This document shows positions 1-10,843 of a stretch of 64,000 nt of DNA, piece after piece. The notes below the pieces were generated by a model. That model saw only the letters and a program-made list of their open reading frames with translations. It ran no database searches and had not been told where the DNA came from. Position numbers and translations under genes: made by a program. Position 1 is the first letter of the stretch. Each line of letters opens with the position of its first letter. Origin of the DNA: Melampsora larici-populina 98AG31 (lineage: Eukaryota; Basidiomycota; Pucciniomycetes; Pucciniales; Melampsoraceae); assembly GCF_000204055.1 (NCBI RefSeq), contig NW_006768781.1:83392-147391 (forward strand), in the 5' to 3' direction.

Positions 1-18
1 ATTCATCTTTCATTAAAG

Positions 19-1023
19 GTCTCGCTCCCGCTCCCGCTCTTACTCCCGCTCTGGAAGCCGTTCACGATCCCATTCAAGGTCGATGAGCCTCTCACGATCT
101 GGATCCCGTTCTCGCTCACGATCTCGCTCACGTTCTCCTGCTCGGCGTAAGCGGGCTCGATCTGGTTCCATCTCTCGATCGCGGTCCCGATCACGGTCTT
201 ACTCTTCGTACTCCTCTCGAAGCGCCTCGCGCAGTCCCGTTCGCGAGTCAAATGAGGCGAGGATCATCGAAATATCAAAATTGACAAAGAATGTTACAAC
301 CAGCCACCTTCGAGAAATTTTCGGTGTCTATGGCGAGATTAAAGAGATAGACCTACCCATCGTAAGAAGACGTGAGTTGCCTTGACCTCCCTTTCTAGTT
401 CGCCTACCTCGGCTTGTTTGAGTACTCATTCTAGCTTGAATTGGCTTCTTTTGAATCTTGTAGTTGGCTCTCATCGGGGTACTGCCGTCATGACTTTTGA
501 GAGTAGTAAGGCTGCCCAGAAAGCGATATCACATATGGATCATGGTCAATTGGACGGTTCCTTATTGACGGTTCGAGTTTACCGACCGCCTTCACCACCA
601 CGTGGACCAGCAGCCCTACGTGACCCTCCTCGCAATGGGAACAGATATCGTAACGGCGCAGATAATGGAGGCCGGTTCGCTCAGGGGCGTCCTGTGCATC
701 CAGGCCGTCGAAATAGCCCACCTCGTCGTCCATTTGCATCTGGCTCTGGCGCCCGTAGCCGCAGTCCTCCCCGTCGTGATTTTGGTGGAAGTAGTAGAGC
801 GCCAGTAGGCAGAGTCAACCGATCGCGTAGTCCACCATACAGACGAAGACGTTCGCCGAGCCGAAGTTTGAGCAGAAGTCCTCGTCGAAGTGGTGCTAGA
901 AGGCCAAGTCCTCAATATGGTGGCAAAAAAAGCAGTCGTCGCAACCGCTCCTACTCAAAAAGTACTCATTCTAGTTACTCGCGATCCAGTCGTTCGAGGT
1001 CTCGTAGCCCACGTGGCAAGTGA
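19..1023 (+). CDS. RNPS1-like RS/RRM splicing factor, 5' end probably outside window
   Basis: Likely homologue of RNPS1, a nuclear SR-related protein of the exon junction complex. Exons read 19(or ATG 83)..371 and 464..1023; a GTGAGT donor at 372 and a TTGTAG acceptor keep phase. The N-terminus is an RS-dipeptide tract. One RRM follows: IIEISKLTKNVTTSHLREIF (RNP2 side), then GEIKEIDLP across the junction to HRGTAVMTFES (RNP1-like), then AISHMDHGQLDG. The tail is Pro/Arg-rich and returns to RS repeats before TGA at 1021. The RS frame stays open upstream of ATG 83 to an AG at 17-18 that resembles a 3' splice site, so the true start may be in an exon before the window. Family assignment rests on RRM position between RS regions and the RNPS1-type RRM spacing. 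Confidence 0.85.
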
Positions 1024-3629
1024 TTTATTCTGTTCTACTTTGCGTGACACATACCAGATCTCTGAAAAATAGAGGTTCGATTACGTGACTGTGAAACTGC
1101 TGTTATAAAGGCTTTTCATAGGCATTTGTATGCCTGATATCATGCTTTCTAAAAAAAGCGTGATCAAATGATAATTTTTGAAGCAAATGTTGTGAATCAT
1201 GATTTAATTAATATTTCAAGCACAAATCAGAAGACGTCCATTATTCGGGCATTTTATTATCACTTAAAACAAGCTTTGTGTACTGTTTCTTACATTTGTG
1301 GATATCAAAATGCTGGATGTTCAAAGAATGATTTCGATCACTAAGAATTAAATTTGAATTCAAGCGTTGTGCTGTGGTGTTGAATTGCGGATCATGTTAC
1401 CTGAGACCAACGACCAAGGCATGATCTCCCTTTGGGTTTCTCCACTTGACCTTCCAACTTACTGGTTCATTGAAGCTGATGGTATATTTGTTTCTCGTAT
1501 CATTGGTGAGCAGGTAAGACAATATAGACAATCCTAGCTCTGATACCCACCGTCTTCTCCTGATATGACAGCTTTCTGGATGGCTGTTCAGACGTCCATC
1601 ACCTGTGTGCCAAGGAGGTCGATCATTTGCAAAAACTTATTCAAAGATGAGTCAATGTGGTGGTTTCTTAATCACCCTGCAATTAGTGAGAGTGTGGTGC
1701 AACATCCAATAGCTCATGGATCAACTACCACATGACTGGCCAGCATCTCTGGAATAATGGATGATGAGTAACCAATGGGCATATGCATGTCACAAGGGCT
1801 GACCTTTGAGACACTCTATTGCAAGAGCACCAAACCTGTCCATACAAGCCAAGGATCACATGCCATTTTGTGGGCATGCTCTTATATAAACAGGTACATG
1901 TGGGCATGGAAAACTATGTGGTCCAAAAGCAAGAACAAACTCACACAGCATTCCAGAGTAAGGAAAGATCCCAACCTAAGAGATCCCCCTTTGGCCTAGC
2001 AAGTTACTACAAAATTGGATCATAGTGACTTTAGTCAAAGAACATCACCAATTCAGAAGATACCAACAGAAGAAAACTACAAGACAATAAACAAATAAGA
2101 CCTTTATGTTTTTTGCTTTCTGTTTTCTCTTACATATTCATTGAAACATTCTATTTTGTTTAAAAAGAGATTTCAAAAAATAATGAGAAGAGTTTTCAAA
2201 TCAATTTCGAATCATATCAAGACCAATGCTCGATTGTATTGAGGTCAATTCCAATTTGTATCAAGGGCTATGTTGTTCAGATATGAAAGATTCAAAAATA
2301 AAAAGATGAATCTGATCATTTGGAATTATAAAAACATGTTAGTGTTTTGAAGTAGTTGTTTGACTAGAAAATGGGGAAATGAGGCTTCAAAACATATCAA
2401 GATTGATATCAGATTGTATCGAGATTAATTTCAATTTGTATGGAGAGCTTTATGGTTCAGATATAGATATCATGTCATGTTAATCTTTTGAAGAAGGTGT
2501 TCAATTAGAAAACACAGAAATCAGGAAGTACCTACTTCATCATGTTAATATGCTCAATTGTTTTTGATCAATTCTTCTTCTTTTGAACCTACCCACATTT
2601 AATTACTTAATCCCTATTCCTTGTAACCGGAGGAATAACCATGTCAGGACGTCACACTCCGTAAGTCTAGACCTTATGAGTTCTATTTGAGTATTACCAC
2701 CCTGACAGGAGTTCACATGTAAGGTTCTTTAGGGTTTGTTGAGTGGCAATTGAAGCGTCTCTAGGCCAAGGTTGTCACTCTGCTTGATTTGGCTTTGTTT
2801 GGGTTAGCAAGAGCCTGAGCAATCAAAGATAAGGCTGTCCACAGTACTAAGCACTTGTTCAAGGTTGACCCCACTAGCTTCCAGACTTGAACCCACCAGG
2901 TTTTTGATGCCATCCAAATCCAAAGATTGATGGCTAGGATTTGTGTACAGGAAGATTGATTCTGCATCAAAGATGTCTGTGGATTCTGAAACTGCGCCAG
3001 GTGCTGCTGTGGTGCGTCTTTAAAATGCCGGACCAGCTGGTAATAATTTGGACAGGTCTTTTCCAGTTGTGCTGATTACCACAGGTCAGTTGTCTATCTA
3101 CATAACTTGATACTTAGGGTTCAAGGGCTTACTTTCAAATGATGCCTGAAAGCTGCTCTTGCCATACTTCACTACCAGTGGAATAGCCATTTTGTTCCTA
3201 CTTAGCCAAAGCATCTTTCATATCTTTCTCTTTTGATCCTTGACCATTTATGTTCTGCATGGCTCTTGCATTTCAAAAGGATGTTTCTACTTCTTGGATC
3301 TAAATATATAGAGATACCAACTAAAGTAATTCATTGATCACAATTTATGTTTATGAAAACATACCTGTGCCTCCACCAATGTACCAAGAATGTTGGGGAA
3401 TCCTCTCTCAGCAAGGTACCGAGAGACTTCCTGGCCAACAATTGTGGTTGTGTTTGTTTTACATTCACCCTGCCAGTGACCAACTATCAATCTTGAAACC
3501 ATCAACATTGCGTGTGGTCAACCAATCAGCTAAGACGCCCAGTGAGTTCCTTCCATCTTGGTTTTGAGTTGCCCACCACTGAGTTTGAGAGTGGACCGGA
3601 TAGGTTTTTGAGTCTCCATTTTTCTTATC
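1024..3629. other. Intergenic AT-rich DNA, no supportable gene
   Basis: No convincing coding exon. A TATATAAA stretch near 1883 and scattered low-complexity sequence are visible, but no LTR pair, reverse transcriptase or terminal inverted repeats were found. An imperfect direct repeat is described separately. Confidence 0.5.
2210..2475. repeat. Imperfect direct repeat, two units of about 85 bp
   Basis: The unit at about 2210-2295 and the unit at about 2390-2475 share the order CATATCAAGA, GATTGTAT, GAG(G)T.AATT, CAATTTGTAT and GTTCAGATAT, spaced about 180 bp apart. It is non-coding; origin unknown. Confidence 0.55.
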
Positions 3630-3807
3630 CACTGCCAGTAAATATACCTTGAATCCTTGGATCTACATTCCCTTGGACTGTGTCCAGTGTCCAAGGAATT
3701 GATCCAAGGCTTTCTTTGGCCCCAGAGATTGCCTTGGATTGATTACTTGGACACCACATCCAAGGATACCTCAGATTTTCCATTTCAAGGCATCTTTGTT
3801 GGAAGTG
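3630..3807. mobile_element. CACTG-ended MITE, about 178 bp, degraded
   Basis: Left end CACTGCCAGTAAATATACCT pairs imperfectly with the reverse complement of the right end (CACTTCCAACAAAGATGCCT). The interior is rich in CCTTGGAT motifs. The same family occurs at 58845-59034, where the ends and a 3-bp target duplication are clearer. No matching flanking duplication is visible here, so one edge is probably eroded. Confidence 0.6.
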
Positions 3808-4041
3808 CTTGCATTGTTGTTGGGACTTCTTCACCAGCTGGGAGTAGTCTCTCTTTGTGTTGGAGTAAGATTAATCAATTCTGCTTGACTGAGTATCTGG
3901 GAACCAGGTGGATGGTAAGCTGATGACAACATGGGGCCCCAAAGATGATTCATTGTGGTGAGACAAAGGCGTAAGGGTTGAGTGATGATTGAAGGAGATT
4001 GGGATGTGGTTGGGGGTCCAGAGGCAAGATGGTTGGAGGAC

Positions 4042-4427
4042 CACTGCCAGCATTAAATAGGTTCCCTGGTAGGAACATGACCTAGGCTGGGAATATTGTT
4101 GAGAGAAGAATGGAGCATCAAATCATCTTACACTGAACATCTGAGCCATAAATCATACACTACATATGTGCAAACATCTGAGTAAATCCTTAGCTGTCAG
4201 CTACATACAGGTCTGCTCAGTTATCTGCTCATCTAGATAAGCAAATCATGTGTAATACATGCTGTAACTTTGTTCAGATTGAGACACACATTTCAAAAAT
4301 TGACTACATATATCACAATGGCTACATACTCAAGAAATATTCATGGAACTGTGTAACAGTAGTAGAATGGGAATATGATCCCTAGGACCCATATTCCCAT
4401 TTGGGAACCTCTTTAATGCTGGCAGTG
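4042..4427. mobile_element. CACTG-ended MITE, 386 bp, intact reference copy
   Basis: Terminal inverted repeats begin CACTGCCAGCATTAAA on both ends and continue into AGGTTCCC. The element is flanked by a 3-bp duplication GAC (4039-4041 and 4428-4430), as expected for the CACTA (CMC) superfamily. It has no coding capacity. It serves as the reference that shows where the second copy, at 29274-29633 plus 57744-57843, was split. Confidence 0.85.
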
Positions 4428-4430
4428 GAC

Positions 4431-4960
4431 AGTAGTTTGGTGATTTACAAGACATACAACTTATATAGTTGCATGTATAAAATCAAAACAAGTGAAGCAG
4501 GCTCAATTAAAAGTATATAAAGCAGTCTGGTTGTATCATTACAAAAATCTGGTCATGTGGTCACCGTGAACATGTGCGTGTGCTTCGGAAGTTATGGAGT
4601 CCAGAATTTTTCCAGAAGCTCAAGAAGCTTCACTTATGGATGACACTTCCAGGCACTTCTGGAAGCCATTTCTTGAATCTTGGATACCATCAATGCCCTG
4701 GTGGTCAGCCATTCCATAGTGTGTATCAAAATGTGGGATCATCCACAGCGAACTTTTCAAATGTTGAATTTGAAGGTGAAATTGTCAAATTTTTGAACCT
4801 GACCTTCAAATTTGAAGGTTGGATCCAATGAAAAGCCAAAAAATCAAGGGACAACATTTTGTGGACCAATGCCACGTCACCTCTATCCAGCTCTAGTTCC
4901 CCTTTGAAAACTTTTGATTTGTTTGATCTCATTGGAAACCACTTTGTAAAAGACCTCATT
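4431..4960. other. Intergenic, no gene seen
   Basis: AT-rich sequence with a short inverted motif around TTTGAAGG / CCTTCAAA at about 4769-4818. No coding evidence. Confidence 0.4.
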
Positions 4961-6007
4961 GTATGGTACGGTGGCTCTAAAGTGCCACTTGAGTCATGTC
5001 GTCAAAAATGACAAAAATGACCTTCCTGCCCTGAAATAAGCCCCGGTGAACAGGTGCCAACCCTGGACAATAGCTGTGTTCAAACCAAACCCGGTAGACT
5101 CAAAAACCCAGTACACCCAGTTGCATTTTTGGTGGTAACTTTGTGTATCTAGTGACAGCTCTTGACAGCTTCCCGCCAAAAAGTCAACCGGGTTTACCGG
5201 GTTTTCGTGCAACTGGGTTTGGTTCGAACACGGCTAATGGCCAGACCTGTGGCAATGCTCAATCTCATCAAGGACCCAGTCAATCTTATCAGCCCGTTAT
5301 TTTATTGATGTTCAAAACTTTAGGATTGAGAGAAGACTAAAAGAAAATAAGTAACTTTTCAAGGATCTGAACATCTTGTTCAAATAGGTTGGACATTGAA
5401 AAAGGAATCTAGTGCTTGTTTGATTTCTAGCCGGACATCCAGTAAAGTTTCTCAATCCATGAATAAGATATGCTATGTCTATGAGCTGAAGGAGATGAAG
5501 TACCAACGCCACCGCGCTCCGCTCCGCTGCGCTCTAAATGAATTTTTTAACAGCGGAGCGATCCGGCGCTATTGAATAGTGGCAGATCGCTCCGCTTTAT
5601 TTTCAGAGTCGCTATACGTTTTTAAAGCGGTGCGGCCAATTGCTCCGCTCCGCTTCGCTATGCACAAGTTTTGGCTCTGGTAGCGCTCCAAAGCACGATC
5701 AGGGTTTTTTTTGGCCAGTGCAATTACATTATCATTGTTGGCAGAGTGGGGATGTTGAATGAAAGACTAATAAAAAATAAACAAAAGCCCAAGTCTCTTT
5801 AAGAGAATCAATCAATGATCAAGAACAATAAAAATCAAAAAAAGAGTAGAAAGAAATAAAACGCGCACAAATCTCTTCAAGAGATGATTGATCAATGATC
5901 ACAGGCAATAATAGAAGTCTAGAGAGAAGAAAAGAGAACGCACACAAGTTTCATAAAGAGAGAACTGTAGGGAACAGGAGATAGAAATAAAAATTGAAAT
6001 AAAAAAA

Positions 6008-9000
6008 CTACTTTTTCTTTTTAGCCTTGGTGCTGGAAGCTTCATAAGCTTGGACAAAAGCTATAGCCTCAGCAAATTTTCCTGACAGAGGAATCTTGGC
6101 CTTCAACCACTCGCGGACGCCAACAAGCTTTTGAATCATCTTGGCCGTTAAAGATGCACGGCCAGGAACCGCAATATCCGCCGCAGATGAAAACGTTCGT
6201 TCACATGGCGCAGATGTACCCGATAAGCCTAGATAATCACGAGCCATCGAGGCAAGGACAGGGAAGTCTTTCTCGTGCTCCTGCAAGTAGCAAGCAAAAG
6301 AATCAGATAAGTCACTTGAAGGAGACAGATAAGAGATAATGGCACTTACACTCCACCAATCCAGCTCGCTTTGACCAGCAAGCAACAAATGTGCACCTTC
6401 TATATAATCCACATGTTCGTCTCGGCGTTTATCCGCTGGCGACTGAGATGTCACTTGGGTTGTGAAGACGTCGAAATCATCAAAGTTGGAGACTGGCAAG
6501 ACAGAAGAGGGGGCAGGTGGAGTTGCAATCTTTTCTGAGCTTGAATCTTCCGGCCAATTTCGAAGAGCTTCTTCGAATGCATGTAAGAACAGATCTTTGG
6601 CTCTAGGAGCCTCTTCAGGGTAATTGAGATCAAAAAACTTGAGACGAAAACGCGGATTAAGAATGGTAGATAAGACAACTGCATCAGAGGCAACTGCCTC
6701 TGATTGATAACCTTCCAGTTTGGTTCGAATCACATTGAACATGCGCTTGAGGTCTTCTTCGTGACAGGTCGCCTCGAGCCGATCGACCTCGAGAATGATG
6801 CGTGAGTACTTGGCTAGAAGGACACAGCCCGTTGGTGTGTTGCCTTCCATCCGTTTGGTAGCATACAGAAACACCTGTGGAGGTATAGAACAAAGTGAAC
6901 AAATTGTTGAAGAAACAAAATTTTGATAAGACAAACACTGACCTGGAGTATTTTGACTAAGCACTCGATCGATTCCCATTCATCATCTGTTATATGGATT
7001 CCTTGATAGTAGCGAGTTTTCCGATCGCTGAGAAGGATCACATCCACAACCTGCAGACCGTGAGGCAATTGGATCAGCAAAAGATAAAAAAAGAGTGCTG
7101 TGAAATTATTAAAACTTACGTCTCTTGCATCGCTCAACCGTTTGAGGTAGTCAGCGTCAACGTTCCACCGCACTCCCCAGCCGGAAATAGGAGAGGGTCC
7201 TTTGTAATCTAATTGCGCGGCCTTTGCCATGAACTCTTGACGCCTAGCAGAGCTCCTGGTGCATAGAGAGTTGAACTTCTTGGCCTGGGAATGAAAAGAT
7301 TAATTAGATTGATATCGATGTAGAGTGTAGGATAAAAGAACCCTTACTTTTCGAACAGCCCGAGCCACTGTAGAGTTTGGAACGGGGACATCGTCATCAG
7401 AACCGTGGTCAGAAGTGTTGACGAGATGGCAATCAGTCAAATCTTCATCGAGTTCCTGATCATCTTGTTCGTCTTCAGAAGAATCGAACTGGACATCTTC
7501 ATCACCCTCATTAAGCATCATAGTAGGCATGGTTAAGGTAACTCCAGGTGGTGTCGTAGGTTTGATGTGTCCTGCGCTCATTCCTAAAGCTTTCAGGCCG
7601 GCTTTAACAACTAACCCAATTTTGTGAGTGTAGCACTTAACCTGATTGACATCGTAATCCCAAGTCACTGGGTCGTCAGCTTCAGCAAACATAGCTGATA
7701 GTTCGGCAGCCATGGTGCCATTTGCACTTCCAGAGTCGGTTGTCTGAGCCAACATGTAAGAGTAGAAATATCAAATTAGTTTTAAAGAAACAAATCATGA
7801 AAATTCATGAAATAGTACGTATCTTTTTATGAAGTCCGTTGGCAATCAGGAATCGCCCAACCGGTTGAGCGAGGAGTCGGCCAGCATGGTGCCAGGTGAC
7901 CAGCTTGAGAGTGAGATGACGGCACCGAAAGTTCCAATTGTCATCGATGTAGGTCGCCGAGACGCCGATGAAAGCCTTACGTCGACCCTTGGTGGTCCAT
8001 ACATCATATATTAGATTAAACTTACCCCTGTTCGACTGTAAGATAAGGACGAGATATGATCAATATAATGAAAAGATTAGAAAAGACAATAAAGAATTGA
8101 AACTAAATGACTTACACGAAGTTGTTCAATGACGGTGGTAGATAGCTCCGTATAGATTGCCTTGGCAGTCTCGGACGCCCAGGTAGTTCCTCGCACATTG
8201 GCTGCACGGTTTGTTAACTTGAAAGCAGCTCTGAGGGCCGGGTCATTGAAGCGAGCAAAAGCGAGTGCGTGGCGGAGGAGCCATATAACTAAGACGGTAT
8301 TGAAGAGGTCGACACTAAAAGTAGATTGAGACAGAAAAGAATCCAGAGTGGATTGTGGATTGGTTGAAGCAACACGGACGATCTCGTCTTGCTGTTGTTT
8401 CCAGGTTCGAGGTAAGTCGAGACCATCTTGCCTCGCAAGGTGTCGCATTCGGCACACAGGACGATCTTGTGCACCGTCTTGATGTGAATAAAGATTGTAG
8501 TAGCTGCGCCTACCGCGTACATAGTATTCTCGACAATACTTACACCTATACTTACAAGGATCATCACCGTTCTAAGCAGGTCATAGGAAAATACAAGATA
8601 TTAGTTAAGACCTTTAAAGTTTTTGTTTGATGATCAAACAAAATGGTACTTACCTCTCCCTTCACATGAATAGGGGGATCGTAGTAAAGCAAAAGTTTAC
8701 AAACCCGACCTTGCTCACGCTTGACACCAGGTGAGTGGACTACTTCTATATCAGAGTCTTGGTTCAGATCGAGTCCGGAGGGTACTTCGTAGTCCTTTGA
8801 AAGAGAAGGAATGAATAACAAAGACAGAAAAGATACAAAAAGTTAGAAAAAGGATGAACGGCCTGTGAAATCAAACAAACAAAGAACAACTACATACCTC
8901 TTGTACTGTAGCCTTGTTTTTCTTCTTCACTGGTGCTGAAGAAGATTGAGACAAGTTTGAACAATTACGAGAAATGGTGCTTTTTCTTTTTCCGGTTTTA

Positions 9001-9302
9001 GCGTTTTGATTAGGTCCTTTAGGAACCCTTTTTTTCAGATGCAGAGGGGTGATTTCCATGGGAGCAGGATCTAATCCGTCAGTCGTGTCGCTTCCTGATT
9101 CGTCAGGTTCGTCACTTGGTAATTGAAGAGCACGTCGGGAGTCCGGTGACTGCACGACATAGCCAGGACAAGGGCGAACCGGGCTACGAACTCGAAGGGA
9201 TCGAGCTGAGGTCGTGGCAGGTAAAGGTAAAGAGAGAGTATTAGACTGGAGCTGTAAAGTGCTTTGGGTGTAACTTCTAGTATCGGCGGCAGGTGGACAC
9301 AT
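6008..9302 (-). CDS. hAT family transposase (BED finger, RNase H-like core, hAT dimerisation domain)
   Basis: Proposed exons, minus strand: 9302-8898, 8794-8654, 8571-8116, 8035-7819, 7743-7348, 7284-7120, 7050-6943, 6874-6350, 6280-6008; about 890 residues. A low-complexity N-terminus is followed by a BED-type finger (CKYRCKYC, then H in NLYSHQDG). The catalytic-core start is LIYDVWTTKGRRKAFIG, then TTDSGSANGTM. The C-terminus has the hAT signature: LDWW joined to EHEKDFPVLASMARDYL, then SAPCERTFS. All junctions keep phase except 7819/7743, where the visible GT and AG leave the frame off by one. Either that splice site is non-standard or the gene carries a frameshift. An extra 5' exon upstream of 9302 is possible. 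Neighbours are only transposon ends. Confidence 0.85.
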
Positions 9303-9312
9303 GATTGAATGA

Positions 9313-9500
9313 TGAAAGTGGAAAGGTTCAAGGATGAATGAGTAAACAAATGATCTACGAATCCGATCTAGATAATCAATTAGAGAAATCGAGTAAGGTT
9401 CTAAGAAGATCAGATGAAAGTGGAGAGGTTAAAGGATGAATGAGTAAACAATTCTAATAAGAATCCAATCTAGAGAATCGATAAGATAAATCGAGTAAGG
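9313..9500. repeat. Tandem-like duplication, about 85-bp units
   Basis: The unit at about 9313-9398 and the unit at about 9418-9500 share AAGTGGA(A/G)AGGTT.AAGGATG, ATGAGTAAACAA, ATCTAGA.AATC and AAATCGAGTAAGG. They lie in the 5' part of the hAT gene upstream of its first supported exon. Confidence 0.65.
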
Positions 9501-10005
9501 GAAACTGAGGATAACTCACCTTGAAGTCGATCATATAGTGCCAAAGGCTCCACTTGGGATGGAAACAACAGCATGGCTTCAAGCTCGTGCTCAAGCCTGG
9601 CCGTGCTCAAGACTGGATCTGGGAGGCTGAGGTGGGCTAATGGTGTTTGTGATGTGATTGATTTGTTGGGGTGGAATTGTGAGGTGGTTGTTGTGTTCCG
9701 GGGGGTTGTCCAATTGGTATAATACAAATGTGAGGTCTGTATAAGGTATTCGTAGGCGCCCTTGGGGCACTCATATCGCTTTGACATGTATGGCGCTCTG
9801 AGGCGCTATGGCGCATCATAGCACAGCGATTTAGCACTATATAGTGCGCATCAAAAAGCACTATGTGAGATACCCTAACCCAGATAGCTATAGCTAAGCG
9901 CAACCCCCGCTATAAGGCTAAAAGGAAAGCGTGAGCGGGGCGGCCGCTCCGCTACCGCTCCGCTGCCGCACTCTTGGGCGGAGCGGCGGTGGCGTTGGAA
10001 GTACC

Positions 10006-10475
10006 TTCAAGGAAGACAAGAAGTTGTTAAGAGAAAGATAAGGGAAATAGAAGGATCCCTACAATACACCCATCAAAGAAAATCAATTGATTCAATTAAC
10101 TATATACACCGTATTCTTATAAAGTTTGTTTTTATCAATCCCATTATTGTCTTGATCTTAGAGTTCATCATACTTGAACAAGTCCAACTATTGTTCTCTT
10201 TAAGTTCTCCGCTGAAGTCAATGATAAAAAGCTGGTGAGAAGGCAAAGGAGAATCTGATGATTTGGCCGAGAGGGTCGGCCAGGGTCGGCACCTGGTCAG
10301 CAGATCTTTTGGGGGTCTGGAAGGTCAAATTTGTCAAACTTGACACAGTGACTCAAGTGGCACTTTAGAGCCACCATAGTATGGTCATAAAAACATCAAT
10401 CATTATTATAGATCAAGATTGTGTCAATGGCGGTACACAAATTTGAAGACCCGACCTAAAAACCCATGACAACCC
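10006..10475. other. Right arm of the outer TIR element and flank, no gene
   Basis: Holds the right arm of the outer long-TIR element (to 10378) and about 100 bp of unassigned sequence up to the next MITE. No coding evidence. Confidence 0.5.
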
Positions 10476-10643
10476 TAAGCTTAACTAAGCCCTCTCCGCG
10501 GCTGCGTCCGCGACCTCAAAGGGGGGCTTACCACAGACTCAGGTTTTTTGGCGGAGGACTTCCAAGAATTAAGTACTGTTAAGTACTTTCTTCAACTTTC
10601 CCTCAACAGACGTGGCCGCGCGAGAGGGGCTTAGTTAGGCTTA
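10476..10643. mobile_element. MITE, 168 bp, 9-bp target duplication
   Basis: Inverted ends TAAGCTTAACTAAGCCC (left) and TAAGCCTAACTAAGCCC (reverse complement of right) continue into CTC.GCG. A 9-bp duplication TGACAACCC flanks the element (10467-10475 and 10644-10652). The 9-bp length suggests the Mutator superfamily, but no transposase is present and the TIR is short for that group, so the superfamily is inference. Confidence 0.8.
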
Positions 10644-10843
10644 TGACAACCCAATTGTTTCTTGGGTTTTGTCCACAGGTTTTCAAGTTGGGTGTTCATG
10701 TTTGTCTACTGCCAATGTGCCATTAGTTGAACTTCACAAAGACCTTGTACAGCACATCAATCACACTGAGCAAACCAAGTGTGTTCTGGAAGTGATGATT
10801 TTGATGCTTCAGTCGTTCCAAACGAGTTTGAGGTCTGCTTGTA

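Larger units (their letters stand above)
5505..9997 (-). mobile_element. hAT transposon, about 4.5 kb
   Basis: Ends read (C)AACGCCACCGC at the left and GCGGTGGCGTTG at the right, with an 8-bp target duplication GAAGTACC (5497-5504 and 9998-10005), diagnostic of hAT elements. The terminal C of the left TIR coincides with the last base of the duplication, so the exact boundary is ambiguous by 1 bp. Both subterminal regions are packed with GCTCCGCT / AGCGGAGC motifs (about 5513-5690 and 9930-9985), the usual arrangement for transposase-binding subterminal repeats. A BED-finger hAT transposase lies inside on the minus strand. Confidence 0.9.
4967..10378. mobile_element. Outer long-TIR element, host of the nested hAT
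   Basis: The left end (from 4967, TACGGTGGCTCTAAAGTGCC) and the reverse complement of the right end (from 10378, TATGGTGGCTCTAAAGTGCC) match through CACTTGAGTCA and then imperfectly for about 100 bp, through TGACCTTCC and CAGGTGCC.ACCCTGG. A 6-bp repeat GTATGG flanks both sides (4961-4966 and 10379-10384). Subtracting the inserted hAT leaves about 0.9 kb with no recognisable gene, so this is a non-autonomous element. Superfamily not assigned. Confidence 0.75.

Noticed and set aside
1725..2025. Possible LTR retrotransposon promoter (TATATAAA with short frames around it)
   Set aside because: No paired LTR, primer-binding site, polypurine tract or polymerase sequence found.
9470..9787. Additional N-terminal exon of the hAT transposase
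   Set aside because: A GTGAGT donor after DRLQ is present, but no acceptor joins it convincingly to 9302 and no domain is encoded; left as a possibility only.
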